From CAZJDM01 sp964544765 (lineage in GTDB: Bacteria; Bdellovibrionota_B; Oligoflexia; CAYFLR01), in assembly GCA_964544765.1 (NCBI GenBank), contig CAZJDM010000086.1, positions 1 to 19,336 on the forward strand: 19,336 bases of DNA, in the 5' to 3' direction. A program made the translations under genes and the position numbers. The notes below the pieces were generated by a model that saw only the letters and a program-made list of their open reading frames with translations, had not been told where the DNA came from and searched no databases. Below are positions 7,833 through 17,500 of the stretch, piece by piece (within the stretch, counting starts at the first letter, position 1; every line of letters begins with the position of its first letter).

Positions 7833-9062
7833 TCAATAAGAAATGCCCAGTTTAGCACCAAAGGTGGTATAAGTAATATCGGTGTTCCATGAAATATCTC
7901 CCGCTTTCCAACCAAAACTGCGAGAAAAATATTCGACGTGTGCTAAAAAAACAAAGTATTGGTATTGATAACCAAGTTGTCCCCCAGCGTTAAATCCTTT
8001 AAGAGAGTATGTTCCATCTTCATCTCCGGGTAATGTGCTTAATATCTCAGTTACCAATTCTTTAAATGATTCACCATTGAAGAGCAATTCTTTAGAGATG
8101 GGAAATTTTAAAAATGCGGAAAATAGAAAGTTTTGCATCATTAAGCGTTGTTCGAAGCCGAAAGACATATATTTGAATTCGCCTGTGTTGTCTTTATTTT
8201 CTTGGTCGGTGGATTTAAAAGAATCTATGGGGAAGAATTTTACAATGGTTGAGGAGTAAAGGGTAGGAGAAAAAAATTGAGCATATCGTAAACGGATATC
8301 CAGTAGTAAGAAATTAATGTCTGTCTTTCCTTCAACGCTTTCCTCGCTATCGGTTGAGGATGTTTTGGTAGTATTGGTACCCATATAATAGGAGATGCCT
8401 GCGCCAAGAGCGTTATAAGCAACGCTGTCTTCCATGAAACCGAGAGGATAAATGGCAATATCCACTCCAAAGGGCATTGCTGATCCATCTCTTTTGGTGG
8501 TGGAATCTGAAGTAGGAAGTAATGAGGCTGCGTTTTGGTTGTTTTCGGGTAGGGAAACATTACTTTCTTCTTCATTAGTTGAATCACCGTTTTCGCTGTA
8601 AATAAGTTCTGCTTCCTGATCGGTGGTTCCGGCTGTTGTAGTTATGGTATATCCGGTCATACTATAATTGAATCCACCAAATAGTAAGGCTCGTGGGACA
8701 ACCGGTTTAAAAAAAGAATAACTGCTGGATTCTGCTTGGATAGATTTTACTACTAGAGCTTTTTTTAGAACTTTCTTTGATACTTTGCCTGATTTTTTGA
8801 ATTTACCATAGACTTTTCTTTTTTTTACTTTTTTTACTTTAAAAGTTCCTAAATACTTGCCTGGTTTTCCTCGTTTGCTTTTATAAACCTTTAACATATC
8901 ACGTTTCTTAATTTTATGTCCTCGGGGAAATTTAGCGGTTAGTTTTTTCTTTCTTACTTTGATAACCTTACCGATAATTTCATCGGCTTGTATCTCAATA
9001 TTACTTGATAGAGTGCATAATACAGTTAGGAAGAGCCATAAGATTAATTTTGTTAATTTCAT
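7833..9062 (-). CDS. Exported protein with Lys-rich domain and C-terminal outer-membrane beta-barrel
   Basis: A 409-residue protein with a signal peptide (residues 1-26, cleavage near IQA-DE). Residues 28-107 are extremely basic, with about 28 Lys and several Arg, arranged as short strands (IIGKVIKVRKKKLTAKF, YLGTFKVKKVKKRKVYGKF) like a small SH3-type or FlgT-C-like barrel. From about 115 the sequence becomes barrel-like, with aromatic strands such as FGVDIAIYPLGF, ALGAGISYYMG, YMSFGFEQRLMMQ, and closing TTFGAKLGISY with a C-terminal Tyr. The region about 142-190 is a low-complexity Ser/Thr/Asn/Glu loop. AGGAG lies eight bases before the ATG. The gene is convergent with the cytochrome block and divergent from the hydrolase. 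Its function is unknown; a basic periplasmic domain tied to a barrel could contact peptidoglycan, lipopolysaccharide or anionic polymers. Confidence 0.65.
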   Translation of the reverse strand: MKLTKLILWLFLTVLCTLSSNIEIQADEIIGKVIKVRKKKLTAKFPRGHKIKKRDMLKVYKSKRGKPGKYLGTFKVKKVKKRKVYGKFKKSGKVSKKVLKKALVVKSIQAESSSYSFFKPVVPRALLFGGFNYSMTGYTITTTAGTTDQEAELIYSENGDSTNEEESNVSLPENNQNAASLLPTSDSTTKRDGSAMPFGVDIAIYPLGFMEDSVAYNALGAGISYYMGTNTTKTSSTDSEESVEGKTDINFLLLDIRLRYAQFFSPTLYSSTIVKFFPIDSFKSTDQENKDNTGEFKYMSFGFEQRLMMQNFLFSAFLKFPISKELLFNGESFKELVTEILSTLPGDEDGTYSLKGFNAGGQLGYQYQYFVFLAHVEYFSRSFGWKAGDISWNTDITYTTFGAKLGISY

Positions 9063-9170
9063 CCAAAAGTCTCCTGGAATTTTTTCGTTTTTCAGGACAC
9101 GGTAGTTAGCTAATTTGCCAATTATTGAGTTTCATCAAAATATACTGAAAATATTACTATAATTAATACT

Positions 9171-9200
9171 ATTATAATATTGATATTTTTATTTTATCAA
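9171..9200 (-). promoter_or_regulatory. Sigma70-like promoter for the barrel gene
   Basis: On the minus strand a TTGATA box (9195-9200) is followed after 18 bases by a perfect TATAAT (9171-9176). This would start transcription about 100 bases before the ATG at 9062. The surroundings are AT-rich, so chance boxes are possible. Confidence 0.55.
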
Positions 9201-9213
9201 TTAAATCAGCATT

Positions 9214-9243
9214 TTGACATTATTTATTTCCATTATATATGAT
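9214..9243 (+). promoter_or_regulatory. Sigma70-like promoter for the secreted hydrolase
   Basis: A perfect TTGACA (9214-9219) is followed after 18 bases by TATGAT (9238-9243). It would start transcription about 75-80 bases before the hydrolase. The boxes are divergent from, and close to, the opposite-strand promoter, which makes a shared control region. Confidence 0.5.
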
Positions 9244-9323
9244 TTTGTGCTAAAAAGAATCCACGGTTTATTTATTTTATATAAAAAATTAATTGAAATT
9301 TAATAAAAAAGTTTTGTGGGATT

Positions 9324-10520
9324 ATGTCGATGAACTTTTATTCTTTTTTAAAGAAATTCTATACCATTAATTTTCTAAGAATTTTTCTTCTTACCTTAAT
9401 TATTCTATTATTGAAGGTTCCATCATCTGCTTTTGCTCAAGAATTTGTTTCATATGTCCATCGGTTTGATCCACAAGAAGGAATTGAACAAATAGAAGAA
9501 TTACGATCTATTAATGAACAAATTGAACGAGGTGATTTAACTTTAGCCGATCTTGAAGCAAGACAGTGGATCATAAAAGATTCCAGGCCGGTTAAACATC
9601 AAAATACAGGGCAATCGATGCCATTTACTACAATCTTGTTTCCCAAGGCTCATACCGGGATTTATGTGCATAATGCTCCTGTTACTGATGTACATAAAGC
9701 AATTATTATGCTTCTTCCGGGACAGACAACCACCAAATCTAATGCTTTAACTGTGATCGATCTAGCAGGAAAGTTACATAAAGTAAAATCTAGAAGTCAT
9801 GGAAAACATGTTCAAAAAGTTGAACATCCCTTAAATACCCTTGGACCTAATAATACAAAAGTGAGGTTTGCGGCCTTTCCCATGGATCTACCATTGGCGA
9901 ATTTAGGAAAAGATGCCCCTTTTTCTTTTGGAAGTCCAAAGGCTGTTGTTCAATCCGTAAGACATGTACATTTAATATTAAGATTAAAATATCCTGATAG
10001 ACCTGTTTTTATAGCGGGTAGAAGTCAAGGTGGTCTAGTTGCCATTCATTATGTTCAAGCATTTAATGATGTTGCTGGAGCAATAGCTATGAATCCCGCT
10101 CATCCAGATTCAGGTATTGTTAAAAGGTCATTAGCGGTTTTAAACGATCCTGCATTATTGGACATCATGATCGCTGGAGCAGATATCGACCCCAAGTCAT
10201 TTGCTGCTCACGAAGTTTTTACTCATAGGTTTAGTATTAATCGCCAATCATTGGCCCCAACGTTATTATTACTAGGTGGGAGTGATCCATCATATCCTCC
10301 TCAAGAGGTTTTTTTTGATGCCTATAAAAGTTTTGCTAGACAACAGCCGGACCATAGAAGGGTCATGTTGGTTGAACAGGGTGAACATAACCTTTGGAAC
10401 AATAAGAATGTCCCTTTTTATACTGAAATTGTGAGAGCGATGGGGAAGTTTATGTTAAGTCCTAAGGATTATAATGTTTGCACTTCCGGCGGTTGTTGCG
10501 TACTGAGGCAATTGTATTAA
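9324..10520 (+). CDS. Secreted alpha/beta-hydrolase-fold enzyme
   Basis: A 398-residue protein. The signal peptide ends at SSAFA with cleavage before QEF (residue 39). ATG 9330 (third codon) is at better distance from the GGGA ribosome site than ATG 9324, so the true start may be six bases later. The hydrolase core is clear: strand FIA followed by the nucleophile elbow G232-R-S234-Q-G, LLLLGGSDPSYP with Asp321, and GEHNLW with His355. These give a Ser-Asp-His triad in the right order. IIMLLPGQT near 127-135 is probably the oxyanion-hole strand and loop. Residues 40-125 form a helical or mixed N-terminal extension. The C-terminus has an odd CTSGGCC cysteine cluster (about 386-392). The reaction and substrate are unknown; esterase, lipase or peptidase activity would fit. 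It may be related to the middle of the 886-residue protein downstream, since both have a GRS[QS]G elbow. Confidence 0.75.
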   Translation: MSMNFYSFLKKFYTINFLRIFLLTLIILLLKVPSSAFAQEFVSYVHRFDPQEGIEQIEELRSINEQIERGDLTLADLEARQWIIKDSRPVKHQNTGQSMPFTTILFPKAHTGIYVHNAPVTDVHKAIIMLLPGQTTTKSNALTVIDLAGKLHKVKSRSHGKHVQKVEHPLNTLGPNNTKVRFAAFPMDLPLANLGKDAPFSFGSPKAVVQSVRHVHLILRLKYPDRPVFIAGRSQGGLVAIHYVQAFNDVAGAIAMNPAHPDSGIVKRSLAVLNDPALLDIMIAGADIDPKSFAAHEVFTHRFSINRQSLAPTLLLLGGSDPSYPPQEVFFDAYKSFARQQPDHRRVMLVEQGEHNLWNNKNVPFYTEIVRAMGKFMLSPKDYNVCTSGGCCVLRQLY

Positions 10521-10555
10521 TTTACGCGTTGTGCAAATTTCACATACACATAGCG

Positions 10556-11146
10556 TTATTTTCGTATCTTGGGATATAACCAAACAAATAAAACAACCAC
10601 GACTGCAATGCAAAAAATGACTACATTTCCTTTTTGAACATATTCAATTACCGGTTTGCCCACCTTATAATACAATGTAAAGAAAAACACACTGGATATA
10701 GTGCAAGCTAATAGATCTGATAGGGAAAATTTTATATAGCTCATTTTACCGATACCAGCCGCAAGAAATAGGCCATTTCTGACTCCAAAGGGTATAAATC
10801 TGCCCAGTATCAAGGTGATGATGCCATATTTTTCATAAAAGAGCTCAACTTTGCGAATTTTGTCTTGGGAAATAAAACGAGCTAAAAATCCACCTTTTTC
10901 AAAAAGGGTGGCACCAAATATTCTCCCTAAACTAAAACAGATCAAATCACTAAAATAAGCCCCTAAAAATACTCCAAGAAATAATGGTATAAGATTTTCC
11001 GGATAGCTGGCTGCTAATGTAGCCGAAATAAACAGCATTACATCTTCGGAAACTGGGAGGTTAAAACCAGCCAGGAGTAATACACCAAAGATCATATATG
11101 GAGCATATTGCACATTACTCTGAATAAATTCAATTACTTGCTCCAA
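10556..11146 (-). CDS. DedA/VTT-family inner-membrane protein
   Basis: A 196-residue integral membrane protein. Hydrophobic segments lie near 16-45, 50-72, 109-130, 140-160 and 174-192. It shows DedA hallmarks: an early acidic pair after a re-entrant hydrophobic loop (LPVSEDVMLF), and GRFIPFGVRNGLFLAAG, the F-x-P-x-x-R region with its conserved Arg followed by G-rich sequence. DedA proteins are involved in lipid and undecaprenyl-phosphate translocation and proton-motive-force maintenance; which of these applies here cannot be told. The start is TTG at 11146, supported by AAAAGGGG six bases upstream on the minus strand; no ATG is suitably placed. Length is usual for the family. It converges with the hydrolase gene with only 35 bases between them. 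Confidence 0.85.
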   Translation of the reverse strand: MEQVIEFIQSNVQYAPYMIFGVLLLAGFNLPVSEDVMLFISATLAASYPENLIPLFLGVFLGAYFSDLICFSLGRIFGATLFEKGGFLARFISQDKIRKVELFYEKYGIITLILGRFIPFGVRNGLFLAAGIGKMSYIKFSLSDLLACTISSVFFFTLYYKVGKPVIEYVQKGNVVIFCIAVVVVLFVWLYPKIRK

Positions 11147-11440
11147 TTATGACCCCTTTTATTAATTAATTCACAATACCATATCCAGATGTATATGAAA
11201 CTTTTTTTACTGTATTTTGTCAATTTTTTTTAAATATTGATTTAAATGTTAGTAATATTTGGATTTTATTCAATCAAAAGCTATTTTAAAGCCAATAATA
11301 TAAAAGGCTATGTATTTGAAATTAAGGAAAATTAAATTTATTATAAAGCAATTTCAAATAGTATAAACATATCAATTTCTTGACAGCTAAAAAAATATTT
11401 GTTAGGTGTTGTTAGGTAACGAGAAATGAGCATTCAGTAA

Positions 11441-11452
11441 TCCGCTAGCGGA
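11441..11452. repeat. 12-base perfect palindrome TCCGCTAGCGGA
   Basis: Perfect inverted repeat with a GC-rich centre in an AT-rich leader, about 45 bases before the start of the 886-residue protein. It is followed by A-rich sequence, not a T-run, so a regulator site is more likely than a terminator on this strand. Confidence 0.5.
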
Positions 11453-11473
11453 AAAAGATTATGTAAGACATGA

Positions 11474-11491
11474 TTGGCATAATTATGCCAA
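11474..11491. repeat. 18-base perfect palindrome just before a start codon
   Basis: TTGGCATAATTATGCCAA is a perfect 18-base palindrome ending five bases before the ATG at 11496. It could be an operator for a dimeric repressor, or a hairpin that hides translation initiation at 11496. No ribosome site is visible in this spot. Confidence 0.6.
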
Positions 11492-11495
11492 ATGA

Positions 11496-14156
11496 ATGCC
11501 TGGTGTGATTTTATTGTCCTATCTGTTTGATAACGCAAAAAGTACAAATATTATGAAAATTATCAAAAGTATGAAAAATTTACTTATTTTGTTTTCGTTG
11601 ATCCTTTTATTAGGATTATCCCAACAAGTAATGGTTGCGAATCCACCTTCTGCATCCCAGGCTCCTGCGGTTCAAGGAGAAGGGTGTTCTGGTGTAAGTA
11701 GGGGCGCGCCTTTAACTTTTAAGGGAAAATACTCCGGTAAAAATAGAGAAAGAGCTCTTAATGCAACATGGAGATTTTTAAGGAAAAGAGCGAGGGATTT
11801 ACCAACCTCATTTAAAGGGGTAGCTTCCATAAAAGAAGCGTCACTTTTGGGATTAAGATTACTTAACGGTAGAGTTGAGAGATTTTTTCCTATCATGTGT
11901 GGGCAATTTTACGATCCGATTGTGCGAAGATCTGCTCAACATAATCTAAATCATTTAAAAAGCCTTGAGGAAAATATAGATGTCTTAATTAGTCAGGAAA
12001 TGACTTGGCACGTGCAGAGATTTGCTAAAGTTACTAAACCACAATTACCGCGACCAGCCAGAGGGACCAAAGATATTAGATGGTCCGAAATTCTTTTTTT
12101 AAAAAATAATCCTGAGGCTACTCAATGGGTGCTAGATAATAAAAAAATTGACCCAGTAAAAGATCCCAAAAGTTTCTGTGTAGCCGTTGCTAAGAGAGCG
12201 TTGGATGAAATTGCCTCTCCATATAAAGAAGAAAATAGAAGTAGAATGGCTACAGTCATGCAAGAATTTAGCGATACCTGGAATCAGCACCCTAGGGGGC
12301 AAGAATTTCGATTTGATTTATTGGAAGAAAATTTTGGTATATCAACTCCTGGTGGTTTATCTACATCCTTGACCAATGCGTTAGAGGCACAATTGCCAAC
12401 TCCTTTAATTAATCAATTACGAAGGGCATTACAGATAATAGCTGACCAAATTGGAGACCCAGACTTACTTAGTTCGGACAATTTTACTAGACAGGCGGTC
12501 AGCCAAGCTGTTGAGCCATTGCATAGGTGGTTGGAAAGAGAAGAAAATCAGACAGACTTACAAGCAACTTTGGGATCTGAAACTTGGTTTATTGAGTTTT
12601 TATTGGAAGTATTAGGAAAAAAAGGCAAAGTAAGAAAAGGCAATGTTCCTCAATTAGTACATGCTGCTCACCTTTCTTCTGCTATTTTAGCCATGAGGGA
12701 GAGAGACAGACTCGCCCGAGGAGAGTTTGAAAGTCCTGATAACTCTATGTGGAGATATACTAATGATGCAGAGTCACTTGGTCTTCAATTTGGAAATGAA
12801 TACCGGTATTCTTTTTTTCGGAGATTAGGAACCGCTGTTTTAAGTTACTTTAGTGGGTTTTTTCCTCATAGAGATGGAATTAACCTTCTCTTGGTTCATG
12901 GATCAGGTACTACAAATTCTAGCGCTCAAAGTTGGAAAGCACTAATAACAGGATTAGTAAATGCTTTGTCTGGTATGACAACCGCGATAAAAGATGGTAT
13001 TGGATTTAATCCGATTGCACCTGATTTTGCTTTTGCTGGAGTTGGTCCAAAGGTAGCCAAATCCAACCAAGTTTTGTCGTTTCTTGATAGAACAATTCAT
13101 TCTATAAGAGCTATGGCTAGGGAAAGTGGTGTAGATGGAAACCCTTTTGTTTACTTCGGACGAAGCTCGGGAGCTCTTTATGCTCTATCTCATGCTTTAT
13201 TTTATCAAGGACCTAGAAACTTGGTTGATGCTTATATTGGTATGTCTTTTTCTCATCCTGAGACGATGGAAAAACAAATTGAAAATATCTATGCTCAGAG
13301 AGATGCAGGTTTTTTCCCTAATGTTGATGAACAATCATTATCAGGGTTTAAAAAAGTATCGGACAAAACTTGGGAAAAATTACAACAGCTAAAGAGAGAA
13401 AAAGAAAAACAATTAGCTACCTTAGGTGATCACATGTTGTTTTTTCAGGGAAATAGTGATGAAGATGGAAATATATCCCGTGAAGTAACAGCTATATCAG
13501 GGTTAAGAGATCTTAGGGATCGATTTGTCCCGTTGGTTCATGTTTATGAATTTTATAACCCTTTACAAAACCATCCCATTTTTGAAATAGGTGTCAGGGA
13601 AGGTTTTGTTACTCCTTATAGTTTTGAGGCCACTCACTTTTTATTATCAACCAATGCAAATATGAGGCGCGATGCTTGGCAACGTTTAGAAAATACATTT
13701 CGAGAGGGTTGGGCCGAAAAATATCCAGATAAACCTGTGCCGGACTTGCCGGAAGTAAGAGATGCGGATCTACCAGCTTTGATGGATCAATTTACCGAGA
13801 TGATGGCGGTTATGTTTGGCTTTTTTGATTACTTAGCTGAAAATAACTCACCGTTTCCCGAAATGGTGAGAGCCAGGCAAGTATTTTCTGAATATAAGAG
13901 AAAGATATTAGGGCCAGAGTTAGCGGCTAGTACCACTTATTTCGATTGGTATTCCACTCAAATAATTAATCAAAGAGCTGCTCTGGGAAAGAAAAAGAAT
14001 CCTGATGTTGCATCATATAAAGCAATTCAAAGTGACCCGACAAAGTGGGGTGAAGTCCCACCTAATACCCGCGGGCTTTTAGGTCGATTAAAAAGGGCAG
14101 AAAACTATTGGCAAGAAGAAAGAAGCCGAATTAGAAGTATTCGGGGTGAGCCTTAA
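11496..14156 (+). CDS. Large exported protein with a central alpha/beta-hydrolase core
   Basis: Up to 886 residues from ATG 11496. A later start at 11553 or 11571 gives a cleaner signal peptide (MKNLLILFSLILLLGLSQQVMVA, cleavage near residue 48), so the true start is uncertain. Residues about 70-440 are mostly helical and unlike any family I know, with few cysteines (64, 135, 228). The core begins with the strand INLLLVHGSG (H468-G469, oxyanion loop), then FVYFGRSSGALYA, a nucleophile elbow at Ser557, LFFQGNSDEDGN with possible Asp at 655-657, and FEATHFLL with His714. This is a Ser-Asp-His order with long insertions, including a Lys/Glu-rich coiled-coil stretch at 620-643. The last 150 residues are helical with unknown role. 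A 372-base gap separates it from the ATP-grasp-like gene. It probably acts in the periplasm or outside the cell; substrate unknown. Confidence 0.65.
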   Translation: MPGVILLSYLFDNAKSTNIMKIIKSMKNLLILFSLILLLGLSQQVMVANPPSASQAPAVQGEGCSGVSRGAPLTFKGKYSGKNRERALNATWRFLRKRARDLPTSFKGVASIKEASLLGLRLLNGRVERFFPIMCGQFYDPIVRRSAQHNLNHLKSLEENIDVLISQEMTWHVQRFAKVTKPQLPRPARGTKDIRWSEILFLKNNPEATQWVLDNKKIDPVKDPKSFCVAVAKRALDEIASPYKEENRSRMATVMQEFSDTWNQHPRGQEFRFDLLEENFGISTPGGLSTSLTNALEAQLPTPLINQLRRALQIIADQIGDPDLLSSDNFTRQAVSQAVEPLHRWLEREENQTDLQATLGSETWFIEFLLEVLGKKGKVRKGNVPQLVHAAHLSSAILAMRERDRLARGEFESPDNSMWRYTNDAESLGLQFGNEYRYSFFRRLGTAVLSYFSGFFPHRDGINLLLVHGSGTTNSSAQSWKALITGLVNALSGMTTAIKDGIGFNPIAPDFAFAGVGPKVAKSNQVLSFLDRTIHSIRAMARESGVDGNPFVYFGRSSGALYALSHALFYQGPRNLVDAYIGMSFSHPETMEKQIENIYAQRDAGFFPNVDEQSLSGFKKVSDKTWEKLQQLKREKEKQLATLGDHMLFFQGNSDEDGNISREVTAISGLRDLRDRFVPLVHVYEFYNPLQNHPIFEIGVREGFVTPYSFEATHFLLSTNANMRRDAWQRLENTFREGWAEKYPDKPVPDLPEVRDADLPALMDQFTEMMAVMFGFFDYLAENNSPFPEMVRARQVFSEYKRKILGPELAASTTYFDWYSTQIINQRAALGKKKNPDVASYKAIQSDPTKWGEVPPNTRGLLGRLKRAENYWQEERSRIRSIRGEP

Positions 14157-14180
14157 GTAGACGAGGTGAGCCTTAAGTAG
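14145..14180 (+). repeat. Tandem 16-base repeat spanning the stop codon
   Basis: GGTGAGCCTTAAGTAG at 14145-14160 is repeated exactly at 14165-14180 with ACGA between, a 20-base period. The first copy contains the TAA stop of the 886-residue protein. It looks like a recent local duplication, replication slippage or a partial mobile-repeat unit. Confidence 0.8.
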
Positions 14181-14528
14181 GTGCTGGTTTGTTTTTTCGA
14201 TACCAATCATTGATCGATTATTCATTTGTTAGAAATTAAAATAATTTTATTCAAGGATATTCAAAATATATAGGAAAATCAATGTATTGACATTAGGTAA
14301 TGTTTGTGGTAGACATAATAAATCGAACATTGATTTATGCATTTATTAAATAAAAAACGATGTTGGATATTTGATATTATCAATCAATAGAGTTTAATGG
14401 TTGTTGATTATCAATAATATTCATCCATTGTGGTGTATTTTTTTGTGTTTGGTGTTTTATTAGGTTTTAATAGATATTATTTTAAGCATTAAAATGTAAA
14501 CTGTCTGTAGATATAGAAAGAAAACTAT
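14157..14528. other. Gene-free AT-rich region with inverted repeats
   Basis: No gene seen in 372 bases. It holds the second copy of the 16-base repeat and a TTGACA box (14286-14291) with no -10 at good spacing. It also holds the two hairpin-like sites listed separately. A T-rich run at about 14188-14198 might end the upstream transcript but no strong stem precedes it. The start at ATG 14529 has only weak purine sequence before it. Confidence 0.5.
14371..14414. repeat. Pair of short inverted repeats with 33-base spacing
   Basis: TTGATATTATCAA (14371-14383; arms TTGATA/TATCAA) and TTGATTATCAA (14404-14414; arms TTGAT/ATCAA) share the half-site TTGAT. Their starts are 33 bases apart, about three helical turns. 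This fits binding sites for a dimeric regulator of the 1172-residue gene, but AT-rich DNA makes chance copies possible. Confidence 0.4.
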
Positions 14529-17500
14529 ATGATATTTAATTGTAGAGTTTTTCCATATGTTTCCATTTTTCTTTATTTATCAATTTATCTTTTAACTTCT
14601 AAAAATCTGGTAGGGTTCAGTTGTAAGGATTTAGGACTTCGTAGAATTCTTAATAGTCATCCGGTACAACTATTGACTCATAATTATAGATTTTGGACAA
14701 ATCAACCTGGTGTTAAATCGAGGCATGGTGTACGGCTGACTTCCAAAGGTAAAACAGTAGCTATTCCTGCAGAGAATTATTTGATAGGAAAGAATGGCGC
14801 TTATCACCCTTATATTGACGGCTTTGCTAGGGTGTTTTTTAGTAAGACACCGGCTCAAATCAGAAGAATCTTGGATAATATGCGAGATGACCATGCTTTA
14901 CACGGCATGTCCTTCCAACAAAAAGATCCTGAAACAGGTAAATATGATAAAGTTTTTAAGCCTCAGGTAGATGGGTTTGCTCCCATGAGGAAAACTCAGT
15001 ACAATGCTTTAGTCGATTCTACCGGCCCGACTATGCGGGCCTATCGTTGGTTATTACAACATATCTACTCATCACGCGAACCTGATGTTGAACAAATGTG
15101 TCGAGAGATTGGTCTTGATCATCAGGAGGGAAAAGAGGCTTTAGCAGATATTATACGAATTGTTCGTAGTAATATTTATTATGAAGGTAAATTGATTCAC
15201 TCGGATATGATACATTTTCCATTTTTAACAGTTGGAGGATTTGATGCGGTAGTTGGATCGCTAGTTAAGGTTATTTCGGTGTTTTTTGAAGCCAACCTGG
15301 GTACTTCAAGCGGTCTTAGTAATAATATCCAACTTTTTGAGAGTTTAAGGAAAAATTTTCCTGAATTATATAAGATCATTCGTGATCGTCTTCCTGAAGA
15401 TAATACCTTTGCTCTTTTAAAACGGGCCATTGAAAGTAACGCGGTTAGTTGGACCAGGAATCATGAAGGTATTTCGGTTATATTGGGACCAGGTGTGGGA
15501 AATGGCGCTCATCCTGATGTTGCGGCTATTGCCTTATTTTCGGGGATGCCCTTGGTAAAAATGTCAGATATGTACATTGATATATCCGGTAATGTTAGGT
15601 TAAATACCGGTAAGGGTAAAAAGAATCCGGTTGTAACCGGTATTTATGCTAGAATGGAAGAATCATCTATTTTACAATCTAATAATAAAGGAATTGCTTA
15701 TAGGGTACCTAATACTGAAAAAGATGTTGAGCTGGGTCAAAAAATAGGACTAGATATACAACCGGGTGTTGCCTACGCTAAAACGGGGAAGAGTGATGGT
15801 GAGCAGAGAGCAGGTAAAGGGGGTGGTGAACAAAGGGGGTTTGTAATTGGCCCTAATGGGAATCCTTTGGTGGTACTTAATCTTGATAAATTGGGTCGTG
15901 ACCCGGAAAGACCTAATTTATTACCGGGTGATTTGATAGATGCTGTACATAATCGTAAACTTTACATCAGTAATGTTGGTGGTAGGGCAGTTGATGATAA
16001 ACGAATCTTTGAAGCTATAGCACAATATATAGCACCATATTTTGTTCGCGGTAATGAGCTAATTGCTGAGCCTCCACCTACTTTAACAACCAAAGAAGAT
16101 TATGATACTTTTTTTGAGAGTAACGCTGAACAGTTAAAAGGTTACGTGGTTAAAATTCCAGATAGTTCAGGAGGAGATGGAGTTGATTTGTTAATTAATC
16201 AACCTGGTCAAAAAAGATTGCTCGTAAGGGATATGGTTAGAAATGACTATGAAAACACGAGTGGGCCCAATAGATTTATTATTCAAAAGTTAGCTGATCT
16301 AACAGCTATTAATTCAGTTGAGGAAGGAATGTTTGGTGGATATAAGTTTGGCACTGTAGCTGGTGATGTGCGAATCTTTACGATGATGGACGCGGATGGC
16401 AATGTATTTGCGGGACCTCATTCTATCTTAATTAGAACGGCCAAAGTAGGTAGTGCTTCCACCAATACCTCTCAAGGAGGAGGTTATGCTGTAGGTATTA
16501 TCCTGAGTGATGAGCCAATAACCTCTCCTGCACCTGCTAGAGTGATTTTACCTGCCCCAGCATCTCATGGATTGGTAGGAATAAATCGTCAAATTGTAAT
16601 AGAGAAAATGACACTTCAATGCTTGTATTTATCCAATGAACTAACTCAAGGAAAGGATAAAGAGCAGTTAGTCAGATCCGCTGAGAGGCTTGTGGAAATG
16701 CATCAAGATTCGATGGATCTGCTGGGTCGGAAATTCTCTCCTTTTATGACTTATACTAGAAGGTTTATAAAAGATAAAATTTCTGAACAGCAATATTTGG
16801 CTTATTTACAGGAATTTATAAAGCAACTGCGTGCTGCTACATTTCCAGTTAGTGGAGGAGTATCTGATATAGTCAATCAAGCTCTTGATTCGGGACGAAA
16901 AAGGCCATTAAAAGAGAATTACAAAGAAGAAGATGGTCCATGGTATTTTCATTTTGTTATGACCATGGAAGAATTTAGTCAGCTAGTAACTTTGGATATG
17001 TACCAAAACCCACTTTTAGTAAGAGAGTTTACTCGTGGGGATGAAAAATTTAATAAATACGAAGGCGGTATATATTCAGATTGCCAAGATCCCATTATTA
17101 ATGGCATGATTCGACAAGTAGTAAATGATGGTGGTGAGGTTCGTTATATTTTTGCGGAAAATGCCACAACTGGTAGCAGAGATGATAGACCCCAAAAGCC
17201 ATATGCTAGAATTAATGAGGAAACTGGAAATTACATAATAGGAATAGATTTAAGACAACCTAATGCTTTAGCAGCCATGAGACATGAATTAAGCCATTAT
17301 GAGGAATGGAAAGAGATTAGAGATAATTATATGTCTAAAGGAGTTTCCTTTAAAGAGGCCGGTTTAATGGCCAATAGTGATGTTTTAGGTTCGAGTTCTA
17401 GAGTCGCTGGTGAGACCAGAGCTTTAGAATTGGAAATGGATGCAGAAAATCTAGATAATCCGTTTAATGGGCATATTGTGGCAAGAGACACTCAAGAACA

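Larger units (their letters stand above)
11147..11495. other. Gene-free AT-rich region with palindromes
   Basis: No gene seen in 349 bases. It holds the leader of the DedA gene on the left and of the 886-residue protein on the right. A TTGACA box is at 11380-11385 but has no convincing -10 partner. The repeated word GTTAGGT occurs twice near 11401-11417. Two perfect palindromes lie at 11441-11452 and 11474-11491. Confidence 0.5.

Noticed and set aside
8240..8587. 115-residue reverse-strand frame inside the Lys-rich barrel gene
   Set aside because: Out-of-frame shadow of the barrel gene, with no ribosome site and frequent rare composition.
14160..14200. Rho-independent terminator after the 886-residue gene
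   Set aside because: A T-rich run is present but the stem before it is only a few weak pairs.
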